Of a stretch of 64,000 bases of DNA, positions 15,390 through 27,779 are shown piece by piece (positions within the stretch are counted from its first letter, which is position 1; every line of letters begins with the position of its first letter). Under the pieces are notes generated by a model. The model made no database searches. It had not been told where the DNA came from and saw only the letters and a list, made by a program, of their open reading frames with translations. The stretch is from Cephalopachus bancanus (taxonomy: Eukaryota; Chordata; Mammalia; Primates; Tarsiidae): assembly GCA_027257055.1 (NCBI GenBank), contig JAPVLO010000059.1, positions 806,001 to 870,000 of the forward strand, given 5' to 3'. Both the position numbers and the translations under genes were made by a program.

Positions 15390-16510
15390 TGTAGGTCAAC
15401 TCCTCTAGCAAGATTAAGGACATTTTCCTGAATTATGTCTTCAAATATGCTTTCCAAGTTGCTTCCTTTTTCTTCTTCTCAGGAAAGTCAATTGGTCATA
15501 CATTTGGTCACTTTAGAACATCTTATATTTCTTGAATATTTTTCTTTATTTTGGAATGGCTGGGTTGATTCAAAGGATAGGTCTTCATGCTTTGAAATTC
15601 TTTCTTCTGTTTGGTCAAGTCTGTTGTTAAGGCTTCCAATTGTATTTTGAAATTCCTATAATGAATTCTTCAATGACAGAGGTTAAGTTTGGTTCTTTCT
15701 TAATATGGCTACGTTGGCTTTCAAATCTCGGATCAGTTTAATAGCTTCTTTATATAGTACTTTTACCTTCTCTTGGATCTCGTTGAATTTGTCATTCAAA
15801 TTCTGAATCCTGTATCTGTCATTTTGGACATTTCATTCTGGTTAGGATCCACTGCTAGGGAGCTGATGTGATCCTCTGAAGATGGTGAAATACTCTGGCT
15901 TTTTAAATTGCTACAGTTCTTGTACTGGTTCCTTTTCATCTGCAGATGCTTATGCTTTTTTTTTTTTTAATTCGCTATCATCTGGGTTGGGCTTTTAAAT
16001 TTCTCATTCTTTTTTCCATGTGGGTATGATTGTGGTGTATGTTGTGTATTGTCAGCTGGTTTCATTTCTAGATGTTTTGAAGGGCCATGGATCTATATCA
16101 GTTCCTTAGTTGCAGATAGCTTCATGCAGTGACTTTCTCCGATGTTACTCACTGTAGGGATGCTTTTGTTATGTGGTGTAGTTCAGCTTCCAATCCAGTA
16201 GGTGGCAAGGAAGAGTAAGCGCCAGCAGCTAGGCTCTTTGGGAGTTAGCTCGCAGTGAGGGCGGGCTCCAGAAAAGGCGCAAAAAGCATCCTTCCCCTAC
16301 CCATGCGCGCCTTTGGAAGGGATGAAGCCACTGGAGAAGCATGAGAACTGGCTTCTTTCTATGCAGTTCCCTAAACTCCAGTGGAAGAGCCACAATTGCA
16401 TTCCCAATTGTGCACTGGGGAGTGGGGTAGTATGCGAGACATGGTTCTTCTTCTGAGTCCATTCCTGGGCTTTGGTGCTATCTCCTTTGACAACTTTGTT
16501 CCAAGGGGGC
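15390..16510 (-). mobile_element. L1 5' UTR and ORF1 start, antisense
   Basis: Read on the minus strand it begins with a GC-richer 5' UTR (about 16510-15960, including GCGCGCATGGG near 16300) and passes into an ORF1-like stretch beginning MKRNQYKNCSNLKSQSISPS and ending in a broken coiled-coil region near 15400. Frameshifts are present. This is the only L1 5' end recognised in the window. ORF2 is missing on its far side, where the mariner fragment begins. Confidence 0.65.
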
Positions 16511-17135
16511 TTACACTTTTCTTAACCATATCAATCATGCTGCTTTTATTCTCTCAACCTGAATTCCTGCTTCATGGACAGTACTCAACAAATAAGGGTA
16601 TGCGTGTGTGTATGTATGAACATATGAAGACAGCATATGCATACATGCTTACACACATACACTCAATCTTTCATTTTATAATCATTCACCAAATAAATGT
16701 CTGGGAACTGATAACTTTATTTAATAAATCAATTTCCTGGGAGTACAGATAGAGGTAGTTTCTAAAAAAGATGGGACTAATTTTCACAAATTCTCCCTGG
16801 CTAGAGGAAATATAAATTAATTTTTGGCTTAGCTGATATTTATAAAGCTTCCAATTTTCCTAAGCTTCAACAAATAACTAATTATTTATATAAATGCTAT
16901 GGCATATTTTCTAAAGTTTGGAAAAGAGTATAAAGAGTTCACTACCAACAGGTAGATTATCTTAAATTACAATTGAAGATTATAAAATATTATTTTCATT
17001 ATTCTTGGTCATATCAACTCTTAAAAGTAACTTTTTGACATTTTTCTTGATCTCTAATCACTTTATTCCCGTGTGCAACTCTAGTCTAGCAGAGAACAAA
17101 GCTTGATCTAAAAATGCTCATAATTATGGGTCCTT
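16511..17135. other. Intron, no gene seen
   Basis: AT-rich single-copy sequence with a short alternating GTGTGTATG stretch near 16600. No exon or secure repeat recognised. Confidence 0.45.
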
Positions 17136-17152
17136 AAGAAGTGTGTACCAGA

Positions 17153-18806
17153 CAAGAACAGGCACATAGACCAATGGAACAGGATAGAGATTCCGAAAGC
17201 AAAGCCTCAATTCCTCAACCAAGTCATCTTTGACAAAGCCTCCAACAATAACCACTGTGGAGAGGAGAACCTATTCAGTAAATGGTGCTGGGAAAACTGG
17301 CTGACCACATGCGGAAGATTGAAACAGGACCCCCTACCTATCACCTTACACAAAAATTAACTCTAAATCAAAGTCTTAAATGTAAAACCTCAAACTATAA
17401 GAATCTTAGAAAATGCAGGAGACACCCTTATGGAAATTGGAACTGGCAATCAATTCCTATTCAGAACCCTAAAGACCAATACCTTAAGAAATAAGATAGA
17501 CAAGTGGGACCTCATCAAACTAACGAGTTTCTGCAAAGCAAAAGAAAACATCAAGAGAAGAGGGAGACAGCCCACAGAATGGGAAAAAATATTTGCCAAT
17601 TGTATATCTGACAATGGCCTAACATCTAGGATCTACAAGGAACTCAAACGCGCTGAAAGGAAAAAAACAAACAGCCCCTTTAAAAAGTGGGTAAAAGACA
17701 CGAATAGACACTTCTCAGAAGAAGATATCCAGGCAGCCAACAGACACATGAAGAAGTGCTCAGCCTCACTCATCATCAGAGAAATGCAAATCAAAACCAC
17801 ATTGAGATACCACCTAACCCCTGTAAGAATAGCCATCATTAATAAAACAAACATAGCTGGGCTCGGTGGCTCAGCCTGTAATCCCGCACTTTGGGAGGCT
17901 GAGGTGTGGATTGCCTGAGTCCACGGGTTCGAGACCCACCTGGGCAACTTGGTGAGACCTCATCTCTACAATAAATCAAAAATTAGCCAGGCGTGGTAGT
18001 GTACACCTGTAGCTCCAGTTACTTGGAAGGCTGAGGCGGAAGGATCGCTGGAGCCCAGCAGGTCCAGGCTGCAGTGGCCGGGAGCGGCCACTGCACTCCA
18101 GTCTGGGTGACAGAGTGAGACTCCAACTCAAAAACGAAAGAAAAAATAAATAAATAAAACAAACAACAACAAATGCTGGCAAGGATGTGGAGAAAAAGGA
18201 ACACTTTTACACTACTGGTGGGAATGCAAACTATTACAACCTCTTTGGAAGACACTGTGGCGATTTCTGAAAGAACTAGAAATTGACCTTCCATATGACC
18301 CAGCAATTCCCCTATTGGGAATATACCCGGAGGAACTCAAATCATTCTTCAAAAAAGATACCTACACATGTATGTTTGTTGCAGCTCTATTCACAATAGC
18401 AAAAACATGGAACCAACCATGTTGCCCATCAAAGCTGGACTAGATAAAGAAAATGTGGTACATATACACAATGGAATATTATGCAGTCATAAAGAAGGAC
18501 AAATATATGGACTTTACAGCAACTTGGATGGGTTTGGAATCGATCATACTCAGTGATCTATCACAGAAAGAACAGAATACCATATGTTCTCACTCATAAG
18601 CGGACCTTGAACAATTATAATACTAGAAGAAAGCATTTGATAGTAATAGGAAACTATCAGGGGAGTGGGGGTAGGATTGGCAGTTGAGGGAAACTGCTAG
18701 GGGAAAGAGGGGCATACCTCATCAACAAGGGGACCTGCATAATTAATGTTTGTATACCTAACCCTGAATTGTACCCATCTTTATAATAAAAATTAATTAA
18801 TTAAAA
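17153..18806 (+). mobile_element. L1 (strepsirrhine type), 5'-truncated
   Basis: Begins in late ORF2 (ACAAGAACAGGCACATAGACC) and runs to the 3' UTR and an A-rich tail. AAGAAGTGTGTACCAGA (17136-17152) and AAGAAGTATGCACCAGA (18807-18823) are a 17-bp target duplication with two mismatches. ORF2 C-terminal segments ([24 protein letters not shown]) survive in pieces. Split by an Alu. Confidence 0.93.
17856..18152 (+). mobile_element. Lemur-type Alu nested in L1
   Basis: Sense Alu with head GCTGGGCTCGGTGGCTCAG and an A-rich tail of AAAT repeats. AATAAAACAAACA at 17841-17853 and 18153-18165 is a perfect target duplication. Confidence 0.95.
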
Positions 18807-18823
18807 AAGAAGTATGCACCAGA

Positions 18824-19032
18824 AAGACAAATCTGAGAGAGAAAAGACAGTTATATTTAGTTTGTTGCTTGGATTAATAATTCAGTTTATGCTATTTATT
18901 TTCATGGAATTTTGCAAGAAGTTGACTGGCAAAGGGTCACAATTATTCAAAGCATGGATTTCTAGTTTTTATCAACTCACGTTTTGGAATATGGCTTTAT
19001 TATACTGTTAAAGAGGACTGCATATTCTGTGG

Positions 19033-19087
<55 letters not shown>

Positions 19088-19431
19088 ATCCCCACACATG
19101 TCAAGTGCATTGAATGACAAGTTCTTGGTTGTCCTAGCATATTTTTGATTCCCGATGTCCCTATTCTCTGCCATTACTATAGAAAAAAAATCTCAAGAAA
19201 ATTAGTTTTATTTTGCCAGTGCAGAAAGAGCCTGAGTTACAAACAGTACACAGATCTAGCCAGCATATTTCCTTTCAGAAAATAACATCAAACAAGAAAT
19301 CCCAATTTCACAATTGGGCAATTCTAAAGTACATCTTTTCCCAGAGTTGTAGAACCTCATTCTGTTTTCGTGCTCCTATAATAGTATATAAAGACTGGGC
19401 TTTAAGATGTTTACTCTTGTGGGAGCGTCTG
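18824..19431. other. Intron, no gene seen apart from the CA microsatellite
   Basis: Single-copy sequence on both sides of the CA repeat at 19034-19085. No exon or interspersed repeat recognised. Confidence 0.4.
19034..19085. repeat. CA dinucleotide microsatellite
   Basis: About 25 uninterrupted AC units. It is likely length-polymorphic and produces a spurious valine/cysteine minus-strand frame. Confidence 0.97.
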
Positions 19432-19494
19432 CTGCACTCCAGTCTGGGCGACCGAGTGACACTCCAACTCAAAAAATAAATAATAAAAAATAAA
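19432..19494 (+). mobile_element. Alu 3' end fragment
   Basis: Only the last 40 bases of a lemur-type right arm (GCACTCCAGTCTGGGCGACC, then ACTCCAACTC) and an A-rich tail. It is a very short 5'-truncated insertion; flanking duplication not certain. Confidence 0.8.
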
Positions 19495-20520
19495 TTTTCA
19501 TTTTAGTTTTAAATTTCTCAATAGAAAATCAGCTTACAATGACCTTATTCATCTCTATTACCACATTGTGTTTAATAAGTGGTGTAAAAATTGAAATTAT
19601 AAGTTTTTATTCACATAAAGAAGAAACAATTACCAACTACTATTTTATAAAAAACAATTTCTCTAGGAAAGAATATTTCATGGGGAGAAGGGAGGATAGG
19701 AAGGGAGGTTGGGGCTGCCAGAGCTTGCTCTTGGCTGAACCAAGGAAGGGAAAATTTCATGTATAAGTATCATCACTGTACATGCTCAGCAATCCATGTC
19801 TATCTCCCAATTCCCACCCACATTGAACAAGCTCTCTTTCTCTGAAATAGTAGTTCACCTTTTCCTTGCTAATACGCAACTCACCCATTCTTTCACTGTG
19901 CCCTCTGAAATTCTTGTGAAAGATACTTATAGTCTTTATATTTTTCTAAAGGTCTTACATACCTTACCTTAACTAATATCTAGCTTATTTCTGAAATACA
20001 TTACTTCAACTCTGGAGTTGAAGTTCACTTATGGAGTTCATTTGTCCATCTATTTTAAGGCCAAGGGGCTGGGTGGCTTTAGGAGAAGGTCTGCCAATTT
20101 CTTATCTGGAATCCTATCATCTTTGAAGCCTGATGCATTGCAAAGACAGGCTCTGCTACCCTTTCCACTTCATCAATCTTCAAATCACTCTCTGATTACT
20201 TCTTCCAGCCCTACAGTTGTAACCATCTTCTATACACATTCCTGAAAAAAGTTGGAAGCTGTTTCACCTCTCCTTCTAACACATCCTAATGGATCCTTAA
20301 CTTCCTTTTCTTCAAAAGTCTTCCTGTTCTTTCTACTCTAAATCTACTCATATGGCTACGTTTGGAGACTTCGTTATCCTGAGATACTTCACTTAAAAAT
20401 TTTTGAACTGAAAGTTATTTAATTATCAAATCACAACATTCTATTGTAGTCTGTCTGGAAATCCCGCCCCCCCCCCTGTTAAAATCTACTGGTACCTCCT
20501 TTTAAATATACTCCTTCCAA
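19495..20520. other. Intron, no gene seen
   Basis: Single-copy or very old repeat sequence, with an oligo-C run at 20465-20477. Parts of 19800-20380 have the pyrimidine-rich look of L2 but could not be placed. Confidence 0.4.
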
Positions 20521-20524
20521 GGAA

Positions 20525-20765
20525 GCAAGAGTTTGCTCTGGGAAGCAAAACTGTCTGGATATGGATTCCAGCCTCACCACTTACTAACTATATAATGTTT
20601 CCAGCTACTTAACTTCTCTGTGCCTCCTTTTCCTCATTAGTAAAATGGTGATAATAATGATATATCCCTCATAGAGTTGTTAGAATTAAATGTTTAAATA
20701 CACATACACACTTATAATAGTGTCATATACCAATATGATAAGTGCTCAATAAATGTTACCCACAA
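20525..20765 (-). repeat. MIR, antisense
   Basis: The MIR pattern is present as TTCCAGCCTCACCACTTACT, then CTTCTCTGTGCCTCC, CTCATTAGTAAAATGG and finally ATAAGTGCTCAATAAATG. Confidence 0.8.
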
Positions 20766-20779
20766 AATCTTTTTGGCTT

Positions 20780-23700
20780 TCATATCATGAAACAAAAATA
20801 TGTTAAGGGTACAATTCAATTAGTTTTGACCATTTAATACTCCTACATATCATACCCCATCAGTATATGACATGTCCATTACCCCAGACAGCTTCTGGTA
20901 CAGTTTCCCAATCAATCTCAACATTCACCTCTTGTTGGGGAAACCATTGATTTCTTTCACCTCAGATTACCATTGTTTGTCCTATAACCTTAGATAAATA
21001 GAACCATATTAAATGGCTTCTTTTATGAAGCATAATCTGTGAGACACAACATTGCTATGTGTGTGTTGGTAGCTTTTTCGTGTTTTGCTGAGTGGTACTC
21101 CACTCTGCGAATACATCACAACTTGATTGCTCATTCTACAGTTTTGGAAATTTGGATTATTTCAAGGTTTTGGCTTTTGCAAATAAAGCTGTTGTCTATT
21201 GGTATCTGTGTCAATGCCACACAGCCTTGATTATTGTAGCTTTATACTAAGTCTTGAAATCATAAGGTATTAAGTTTTACTTTTTGAAAATTGTTTTGGC
21301 TATTTTAGGTCCTTTGACTTTCTAAATTTTTTAATTGGGCTGTTAGTTTACACACAAAAAACTCCAGTCTGCTGTAATTCAAGTTTGAAGTATATTGAAT
21401 CTACAGATTAACTGAGAGAGGACTGGCATCTTAACAAGTGTAGTCTTCAAATTCATGAGCATAGTATATCTCACCATTTGTAAGTATTTGATTTCTCTCA
21501 GCAATCTTTTACAGTTTTCAGTATAAGGGCATATACATTGTTAAATTTATTCCTGAATATTTCATATTTTTATGCCATTGTAAATATTTTTAAAACTTGA
21601 AAATTATAATTGCTTATGGCTAGCATATAGAAATACAATCAATTTTGGTATATTGACCATACAGTGTGTGACCCTTTTAAACTCACTTAACCCAGTGGGT
21701 TTTGTTTTGCTTTGTAGATTCCTTAGAATTGTCTACATAGATGATCATGTTGTCTAAAAAGACAATTTTACTTTGTCCTTTCCAATTTGTCTGTTTTTAA
21801 TTGTTTAAGTTGTCTTACTGTACATGTTGGGACCTTGAACATGGTGCTAAATAGAAGTGGTCAGGGTAGATATTCTTGCTTTGCGTCCTATCTTAGGGGG
21901 TAAGCAGCCATATTTTCACCATTCAGTATGATTTAATTGTAGGTTTTCTACCAAGGTCCTTTACCAGATTGAAGAAATTTCCTTCTATTTTTAATTTGAT
22001 GTGAATATTTATTATAAATGACCAATAAACTCACGTCAAATAATTTTTCTTCATCTATTGAGAGATCTTGTGATTTTTCTTCTTTTATTCTGTTAATGTG
22101 ATAAAACCATTGACTGATTTCCAAATGTAAGACCAATACCTGAGATAAACGCCAGTAGATCATGGTGTTAAGGATTCATGTGTCCATGTTCATAAGTATA
22201 TTGATTTACAGTTCTTTTGAGAACTACAATGCCTTTGTCTGGTTTTGGTATCAGAATTATGCTGGCCTCATTTTATAAAATAAGTTGGAAAATGTTCCTC
22301 TACCTTTATTATTTATCAGAAGGAAGTATTTAAAATCGGTATTATTATTGAGAGGTCCGAGAATCACTTAACTTACAATTATATCTTTGAAACTTAAATG
22401 CATGCTTCCCAGCCTAAGCTCAGCATATTAAACAATATATTTTGCAATTAAAGTGAAGTTAGTTATGTACAAACCCAAGCTTCAGTTGCAAGAAAAACCA
22501 CAGAGTCACGGGGTGAACCCTGGCCCCATTTCTTGCTCCACTCCCCTAGCAACAGCCAATCAGGCCACAGCTGGAAAGTACCTAACATGCCAGATGTCTC
22601 AACCTGTTCCTGTATGGAGGCAACCCTGACCGTTTGTGGTCAGCCCAGGTCAGCCAAGACTATGCGAGCCAATCTCAAGTATCCCCCATACCCACTAGAA
22701 AATGCTGTCCAAACATGTATAGACAAGTTTAAAAATTCCCTCAACTTCCTTGTAACTGTACATAAAAACTGCTTGCTGTACTGGGTCGGGGCTCTTGTGC
22801 CTGTGCCGCTGTGTCAGTTACAGACGTGAGCACAGGCTTGAGCCTGAATAAAGACCCTTGTGTGCTTTACATCGGAGCTGGCTCTTTGATGGTCTCTCGG
22901 ATTTAGGATTTGGGCACAACAATTACTTCCCTAAATGTTTGGTAGAATTATCTGTAAAGTAATCTAGACCCGGATCTTCTTTGTGGAAATGTTTTAAATT
23001 ACACATTTGTTTCTAAAAATAGACACAAAAGTTATTCTCACTTTCAATTTCCTCTACTATCAACTTATGTGTGCTGTTAAAGAATTTTCTCACTTCATCT
23101 AAGTTGTTGAGTTCATTGGTTTAAAATTATTCATGATATTCTTTTAGTTTCTTTATTCTCCATTTCATTCTTGATGTTTGTAATGTGTATGTTCAGTCCA
23201 GTTAGTGGTTTAACACTTTTTCTAATCTTTCCAAAGAGGCAACTTTTAGTTTCATTGATTTTTCTCCATTATCTATTTTTCTCTCTCTTTTGAATACTTG
23301 AGTTTATATTGTTTATTTTTCTAGCTTCTTATGATAGATGCTTATTTAATTGATTTAACATTTGTATGTAATAATCAAAAGCTATAAATTTTCCTTTATG
23401 CACTGCTTCAGATTCATGCCACAATTTTTTGTATGCTTTATTCTGATTATCATTTAAAATCAGTTAAAATATTTTATAATATCCTGTATTCTTTTCTTTG
23501 ACTTACATATTATTTACAAGTATGCTGCTTTATTTATAAGTACAGGGTTTCCCAATTATCTTTTTGCTATTGATATATAATTTAATTCCCTTGTAGTTAC
23601 AGAAAATGCTTTGTATGATTTCAATCTTTAAAAATTTATAAAGATTAACATAGCCTAAGATATATCTTGGTGAATGTTCAATGCACACTTGAAAATAATG

Positions 23701-24330
23701 TATCTTTGTAGTTGTTAAAGGAAATGTTCTACAACTGTCTAACAGGTTAGGCTGATTGATGGTAGCCATCAATTTTTGAGGAAGGAGTTTTAAAATTTCC
23801 AGATACTCTTGTATATGTACCTTTCTCCCATTAGTTCTGATAGTTTCCATTTCATGCATTTTGAAGCTCTGTTATTTAATGTTGTATCTGTTATTAGAAG
23901 ATACATCATTCAGGAATGTTGTATCTTCTTTATGATTTAAGTCCCTTATCACTATGAAATCTCTCACTTTACATAATATTCCTTGTCTGAAGTCTACTTT
24001 GATATTAAAATAGGTAATCTAGCTTTTTTTATGATGCTGTATTTTCTTCCATCTTTTTATTTGTAATGTGGGTCCTTAAATTTAGTGTGTACGTCTTATA
24101 AGCAGCCTATAATTGTGTCTTGCTTTTAATTCAGTCTAATCATCTCTGTTTTTTAATTGAAGGGTTTAGTTCACTTCCACTTAATGTAATTATTTTGATG
24201 TTTGGCTAAGTCTACCATCTTGCTCTTTGTTTTCAATTTATCTCTCCTTTGTTCTGTTTTTCATTCCTACAATCTTTTAGATTGAAAATATTTTTAGTGT
24301 TCCATTAGTCTCCTCAATTGGTTGATTAGT
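20780..24330 (-). mobile_element. Old L1 (L1M), antisense, split by a solo LTR
   Basis: Starts with an L1M 3' UTR in antisense (ATGTTAAGGGTACAATTCAA) and continues with reversed ORF2, for example GATTATTGTAGCTTTATACT, CTTAGGGGGTAAGC, then blocks to about 24330 including AAGTCTACTTTGATATTAAA. No frames remain. The LTR at 22349-22921 inserted into it. Confidence 0.8.
22349..22921 (+). mobile_element. Solo endogenous retrovirus LTR (class I, gammaretrovirus-like)
   Basis: A 573-bp element opening TGAGAGGTCC and closing GGGCACAACA, in TG...CA form, flanked by ATTAT (22344-22348) and ATTAC (22922-22926). It shows a CCAAT box (AGCCAATCAGG, 22554), a TATA-like CATAAAAACT (22761) and a polyadenylation signal AATAAA (22847) followed by GACCCTTGTGTGCTTTAC. 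This U3-R-U5 order is usual for gammaretrovirus-like LTRs. No internal viral genes are adjacent, so it arose by LTR-LTR recombination. It is intact enough to have regulatory potential. Confidence 0.85.
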
Positions 24331-24333
24331 TAT

Positions 24334-24852
24334 TACTATGGTTTGTTTGGTCTCACCAAGTTTCATTAAAATTTGGTTCCTGGTGTTAGAGGTGGGGTCT
24401 GGTAGGAGGTGTTTGGGTCATGTGGGCAGATCCTTCATGAATGGTGTGGTGTCATTCTCAAAAAAGTTACTGAGTTCATACTCTTTAAAAAAATTTTTTT
24501 TTAATTTTAAATATGTGGGGTACAATTCAGGGTTTATGGTATACAAATGTTCATTATGCAGGTACCCTTGTTGATGAGGTGTGGAGTTCATACTCTTAAT
24601 TCCCATGAACTGGTTGTTGAAAAGAACTTGGCACCTCTTCCTCTCTTTCTCTCTCTTGCTTCATCTTTCACCATGTAGTCTCTGCACACTAGTTCCCTTT
24701 TCTGAGTGGAAGCAAGCTGAGGCCCTTCTCAGGTGCAGGTGATAATACCATGCTCGTTGTAAAATCTTGAGCCAAATATCACACCTTTTTTTAAAAAAAT
24801 AAATTACCCAGCCTCATGTATTCTTTTATAGCAACATAAATGAACTAAGACA
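24334..24852 (+). mobile_element. MaLR LTR (MLT1/MST-like)
   Basis: Follows the MaLR LTR plan: TACTATGGTTTG at the start, GGTGGGGTCTGGTAGGAGG, CTTTCACCATGTAGTCTC, AATAAATTACCCAGCCTC and an AACTAAGACA end. It is interrupted by a 98-bp L1 tail at 24486-24583. Confidence 0.75.
24486..24583 (-). mobile_element. Very short L1 3' tail inserted in the LTR
   Basis: T-rich start then AAATATGTGGGGTACAATTC and GGTACCCTTGTTGATGAGG, ending GTGTG. GAGTTCATACTCTT at 24472-24485 and 24584-24597 is a perfect 14-bp target duplication. Confidence 0.95.
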
Positions 24853-24855
24853 GTT

Positions 24856-27424
24856 ATACTTCTTTGTTCTATTTTTTTCAGTAGTCTTACTAGAATTTCT
24901 AATACAAATCTTTAACTTATCACAATCTAACTTCACATAATATTAGAATAACTCATACCTAAGAAGCTTATAAAAGTATATTACCATTTCTACCATTGTG
25001 TTACTTCATATATTTTACTTTTACATGGTATAAACTCTAAAATACATTCTTATTCTATACAAATACTTTTAAATAAATGATATGAATCATTTTTTCAGAT
25101 TTACTCACATTTTTATCATTACTAGTACTCTGCATTCTCTGATTTAGATTCAAATTTCCATCTGGTATATGTTGTTTTCAACCTTGAGAACTTCTTTTAC
25201 TATTTTTGTAGCATTAATTTGCTGGCAAAATGAATTTTTCAACTTCTTAGTCTTAAATGTCTTTATTTTTTCTCAATTTTTGAGGAATATGAGAACTGGT
25301 TGTTGAAAATACTTGGTACCAGAAAAGAATTCCAGATTAACAAGTCCTCTTCTCCCTAAATACCACACCATTCTATTGTCTTCTTATTAGTATTGTTTCT
25401 GGTAGGAAGTTGGTAGTATTCTTATTACTGTTCTCTGGCATATAATGTATTTTTTTCCTCTAGTTTCTTTTAAGATTTCTCGTTTTCTTTTTTCTTTTAA
25501 ATATGTGGGGTACAAATCAGGATTGGGTACATAAGTGGTTTATGTACAGGTGAAGCTTGGACTCCCATTGGACCTCACTTTGCCTGGAATGAGATCATGC
25601 ACCTTTATTGATGTTGTGCCTCTCCCCTTCTTCAGCAGTATCCTGCTACTGCCAATCCCTTTCTTGTAGTATTATGATAGGTGTTCAGGGTCCACTTATG
25701 AGTGAGAACATATGGTACTGAGTTCTTTGTTTCTGTGATAGATCACTGAGTATGATAGATTCTAAATCCATCCAAGTTGTGAAGTCCATAATTTTATCTT
25801 TCTTTATGGCTGTATAATATTCCATTGTGTATATGTACCACATATTTTTTATCCAGTCCACTTTCAATGGGCAGCATGTTGATTCCACGTTTTTGCTATT
25901 GTGAACTGTGCTGCAATAAACATGCATGTTAGGTGTCTTTTTTGTAGAATGATTTGAATTCTTCTCGGTATATTCCCAGAAGGGGGATCGCTGGGTTGTA
26001 TGGAAGGTCAATTTCTAGTTCTTTTAGAAATTGCCACACTGTTTTCCATAGAGGTTGAACTAGTTTGCACTCCCACCAACGGTGTAGAAGCATTCCCTTA
26101 TCTCTGCATCCTTGCTAGCATCTGTTATTTTTTGTTGTATTAATGATGACCATTCTTACTGGAGTTAGGTGGTATCTCAATGTGGACAAAGCCTTCACCA
26201 ATAACCACTGGGGAGAGGAGAACCTATTCAGTCAATGGTGCTGGGAAAACTGGCTGACCACATGCAGAAAATGAAACAGGATCCCTCCTATCACCATATA
26301 CAAAAAACAACTCTAAGTGAATCAAAGACCTAAATGTAAAACCTCAAAATATAAGACTCTTAGAAAACTCAGGAGATAACCTTACAGAAATTGGAATAGA
26401 AAACCAATTCCTGATCAAAACCCCAAAAGACCATGCCATAAGAGATAAGATAAATAAGTGGAACTTCATCAAACTGGAAATCTTCTGCAAAGCAAAAGAA
26501 ACCATCAAGAGAGTGGGGAGACAGCCCACAGGATTGGAAAAAATATTTGCCAACTGTGTATCTGACAAAGGTCTAATATCCAGGGTCTTCAAGGAACGCA
26601 AATGTGCCAAAAGGAAAAAAAAAACACCAAAACAGTCCCATTAAAAAGTGGGCAAAAGACATGATTAGAAACTTTTCCAAAGAAGACATACAAACAGCCA
26701 ACAGACACATGAAAAAATACTCAGCCTCACTAATCATCAGAGAAATGCAAATCAAGAATTTATCTTTATCACTGATTTTCAGCAACTTGGTTATGATATA
26801 TCATGGTGAGATTTTTGCATGTGTGGGCCTATGTTCATTCCTCATTTTATTGGATTTGTGTATTTTTAAAATTTCAACTATTCTACAAATTCTCTTCTCT
26901 CATTCTCTCTGCTTGCCTTCTGGTACTCCAATTACATACATATTGAACTGGCTGATACTGCTTCACAGCTCATTCTGACTTTGCTCATTTTTTTTTCAGA
27001 TTCTTTCCTCCCTCTTTGTGCTTTGTTTGGATAGTTCTTTATTCCTGACTTCAATTTTACTGATATCCCTTCGTGTTTAATCTAGTGTTAAGTCCATTCA
27101 GTGACTCATTTCAGATACTGTATTTTTTTTTTTTCAGTTCTGATTTGTTTCCAAAGTTTCCATTTCTCTGTTAAGGTTTCCAATTTGTTCTCCCAGTATG
27201 TTCAGATTTTCTTTTAAATCCTTTAATATATTTATAATAGTTGGTTAAAAACCCTTGTCTCTTCATCCCATCGTCTTTGTCATGTATGGGTCTGCTTCTA
27301 GTCATTGACTTTTTTTCCTGTTATAGGACATATTTTCCCACTTTGCATATCTAGTCATTTTATTTGTATTGTATACTGGACATTGTGACTACTATGTTAT
27401 TGAGCTTCTGGGTTTTGTTATCTT
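24856..27424 (-). repeat. Ancient L1/HAL1-like repeat, antisense, split by a 5'-inverted L1
   Basis: Left part 24856-25487 (GCTGGCAAAATGAATTTTTC, GGTAGGAAGTTGGTAG) and right part 26754-27424 (CTGATTTTCAGCAACTTGG, GTATACTGGACATTGTGAC) match the antisense order of old L1-type repeats. Joined, they were one element before the insertion at 25488-26753. Confidence 0.6.
25488..26753 (-). mobile_element. 5'-inverted (twin-primed) L1
   Basis: From 25488 to 26185 the L1 3' end lies antisense; from 26186 to 26753 the adjoining upstream L1 segment lies sense. The antisense part stops at the complement of CCACATTGAGATACC and the sense part ends GAAATGCAAATCA, which are neighbours in intact copies (compare 17786-17810). 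So the two halves join with little or no loss. AAGATTTCTCGTTTTC (25472) and AAGAATTTATCTTTATC (26754) look like a diverged target duplication. Confidence 0.9.
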
Positions 27425-27700
27425 TCTTTTTTAAAAATTTTATTTTATTATAGGAATGTGAGGTACAAGTGAGGATTAACTACATAAGTAGGCTACATGC
27501 AGGTAAAGTTTGAGCTTCTAAACCCACACTTCCCCTGGTAGTGGTCCAAGTAAGTACACTTTGTATTGTTACGTGTCTCCCCACCCTCCTCCCTCTTTCC
27601 CTCCCCTAGTAATACCCAGTGACTGCAGATTCCTCCCTTGTGCTAATGTGACTAATGCTCAAAGCCCACTTATGAGTGAGAACATGTGATATTTGTTCTT
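27425..27700 (-). mobile_element. L1 3' tail, antisense, diverged
   Basis: T-rich start, GGAATGTGAGGTACAAGTGAG, then CCCACTTATGAGTGAGAACATG. More diverged than other tails, perhaps an older subfamily. TCTTTCTT occurs at both ends as a weak candidate duplication. Confidence 0.75.
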
Positions 27701-27779
27701 TCTTAAAAGGGTCTTAAGTGTTGTTCTAAGAGAAAATTAACTTACTTGCAACCATCCTCAACTTGACTAGAAAAGTCAG

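Noticed and set aside
18977..19174. Valine/cysteine-rich minus-strand frame
   Set aside because: It is the CA microsatellite read in one frame.
22533..22829. 98-codon frame on the plus strand
   Set aside because: It lies inside the solo LTR, between the CCAAT box and the polyadenylation signal, and has no gene-like features.
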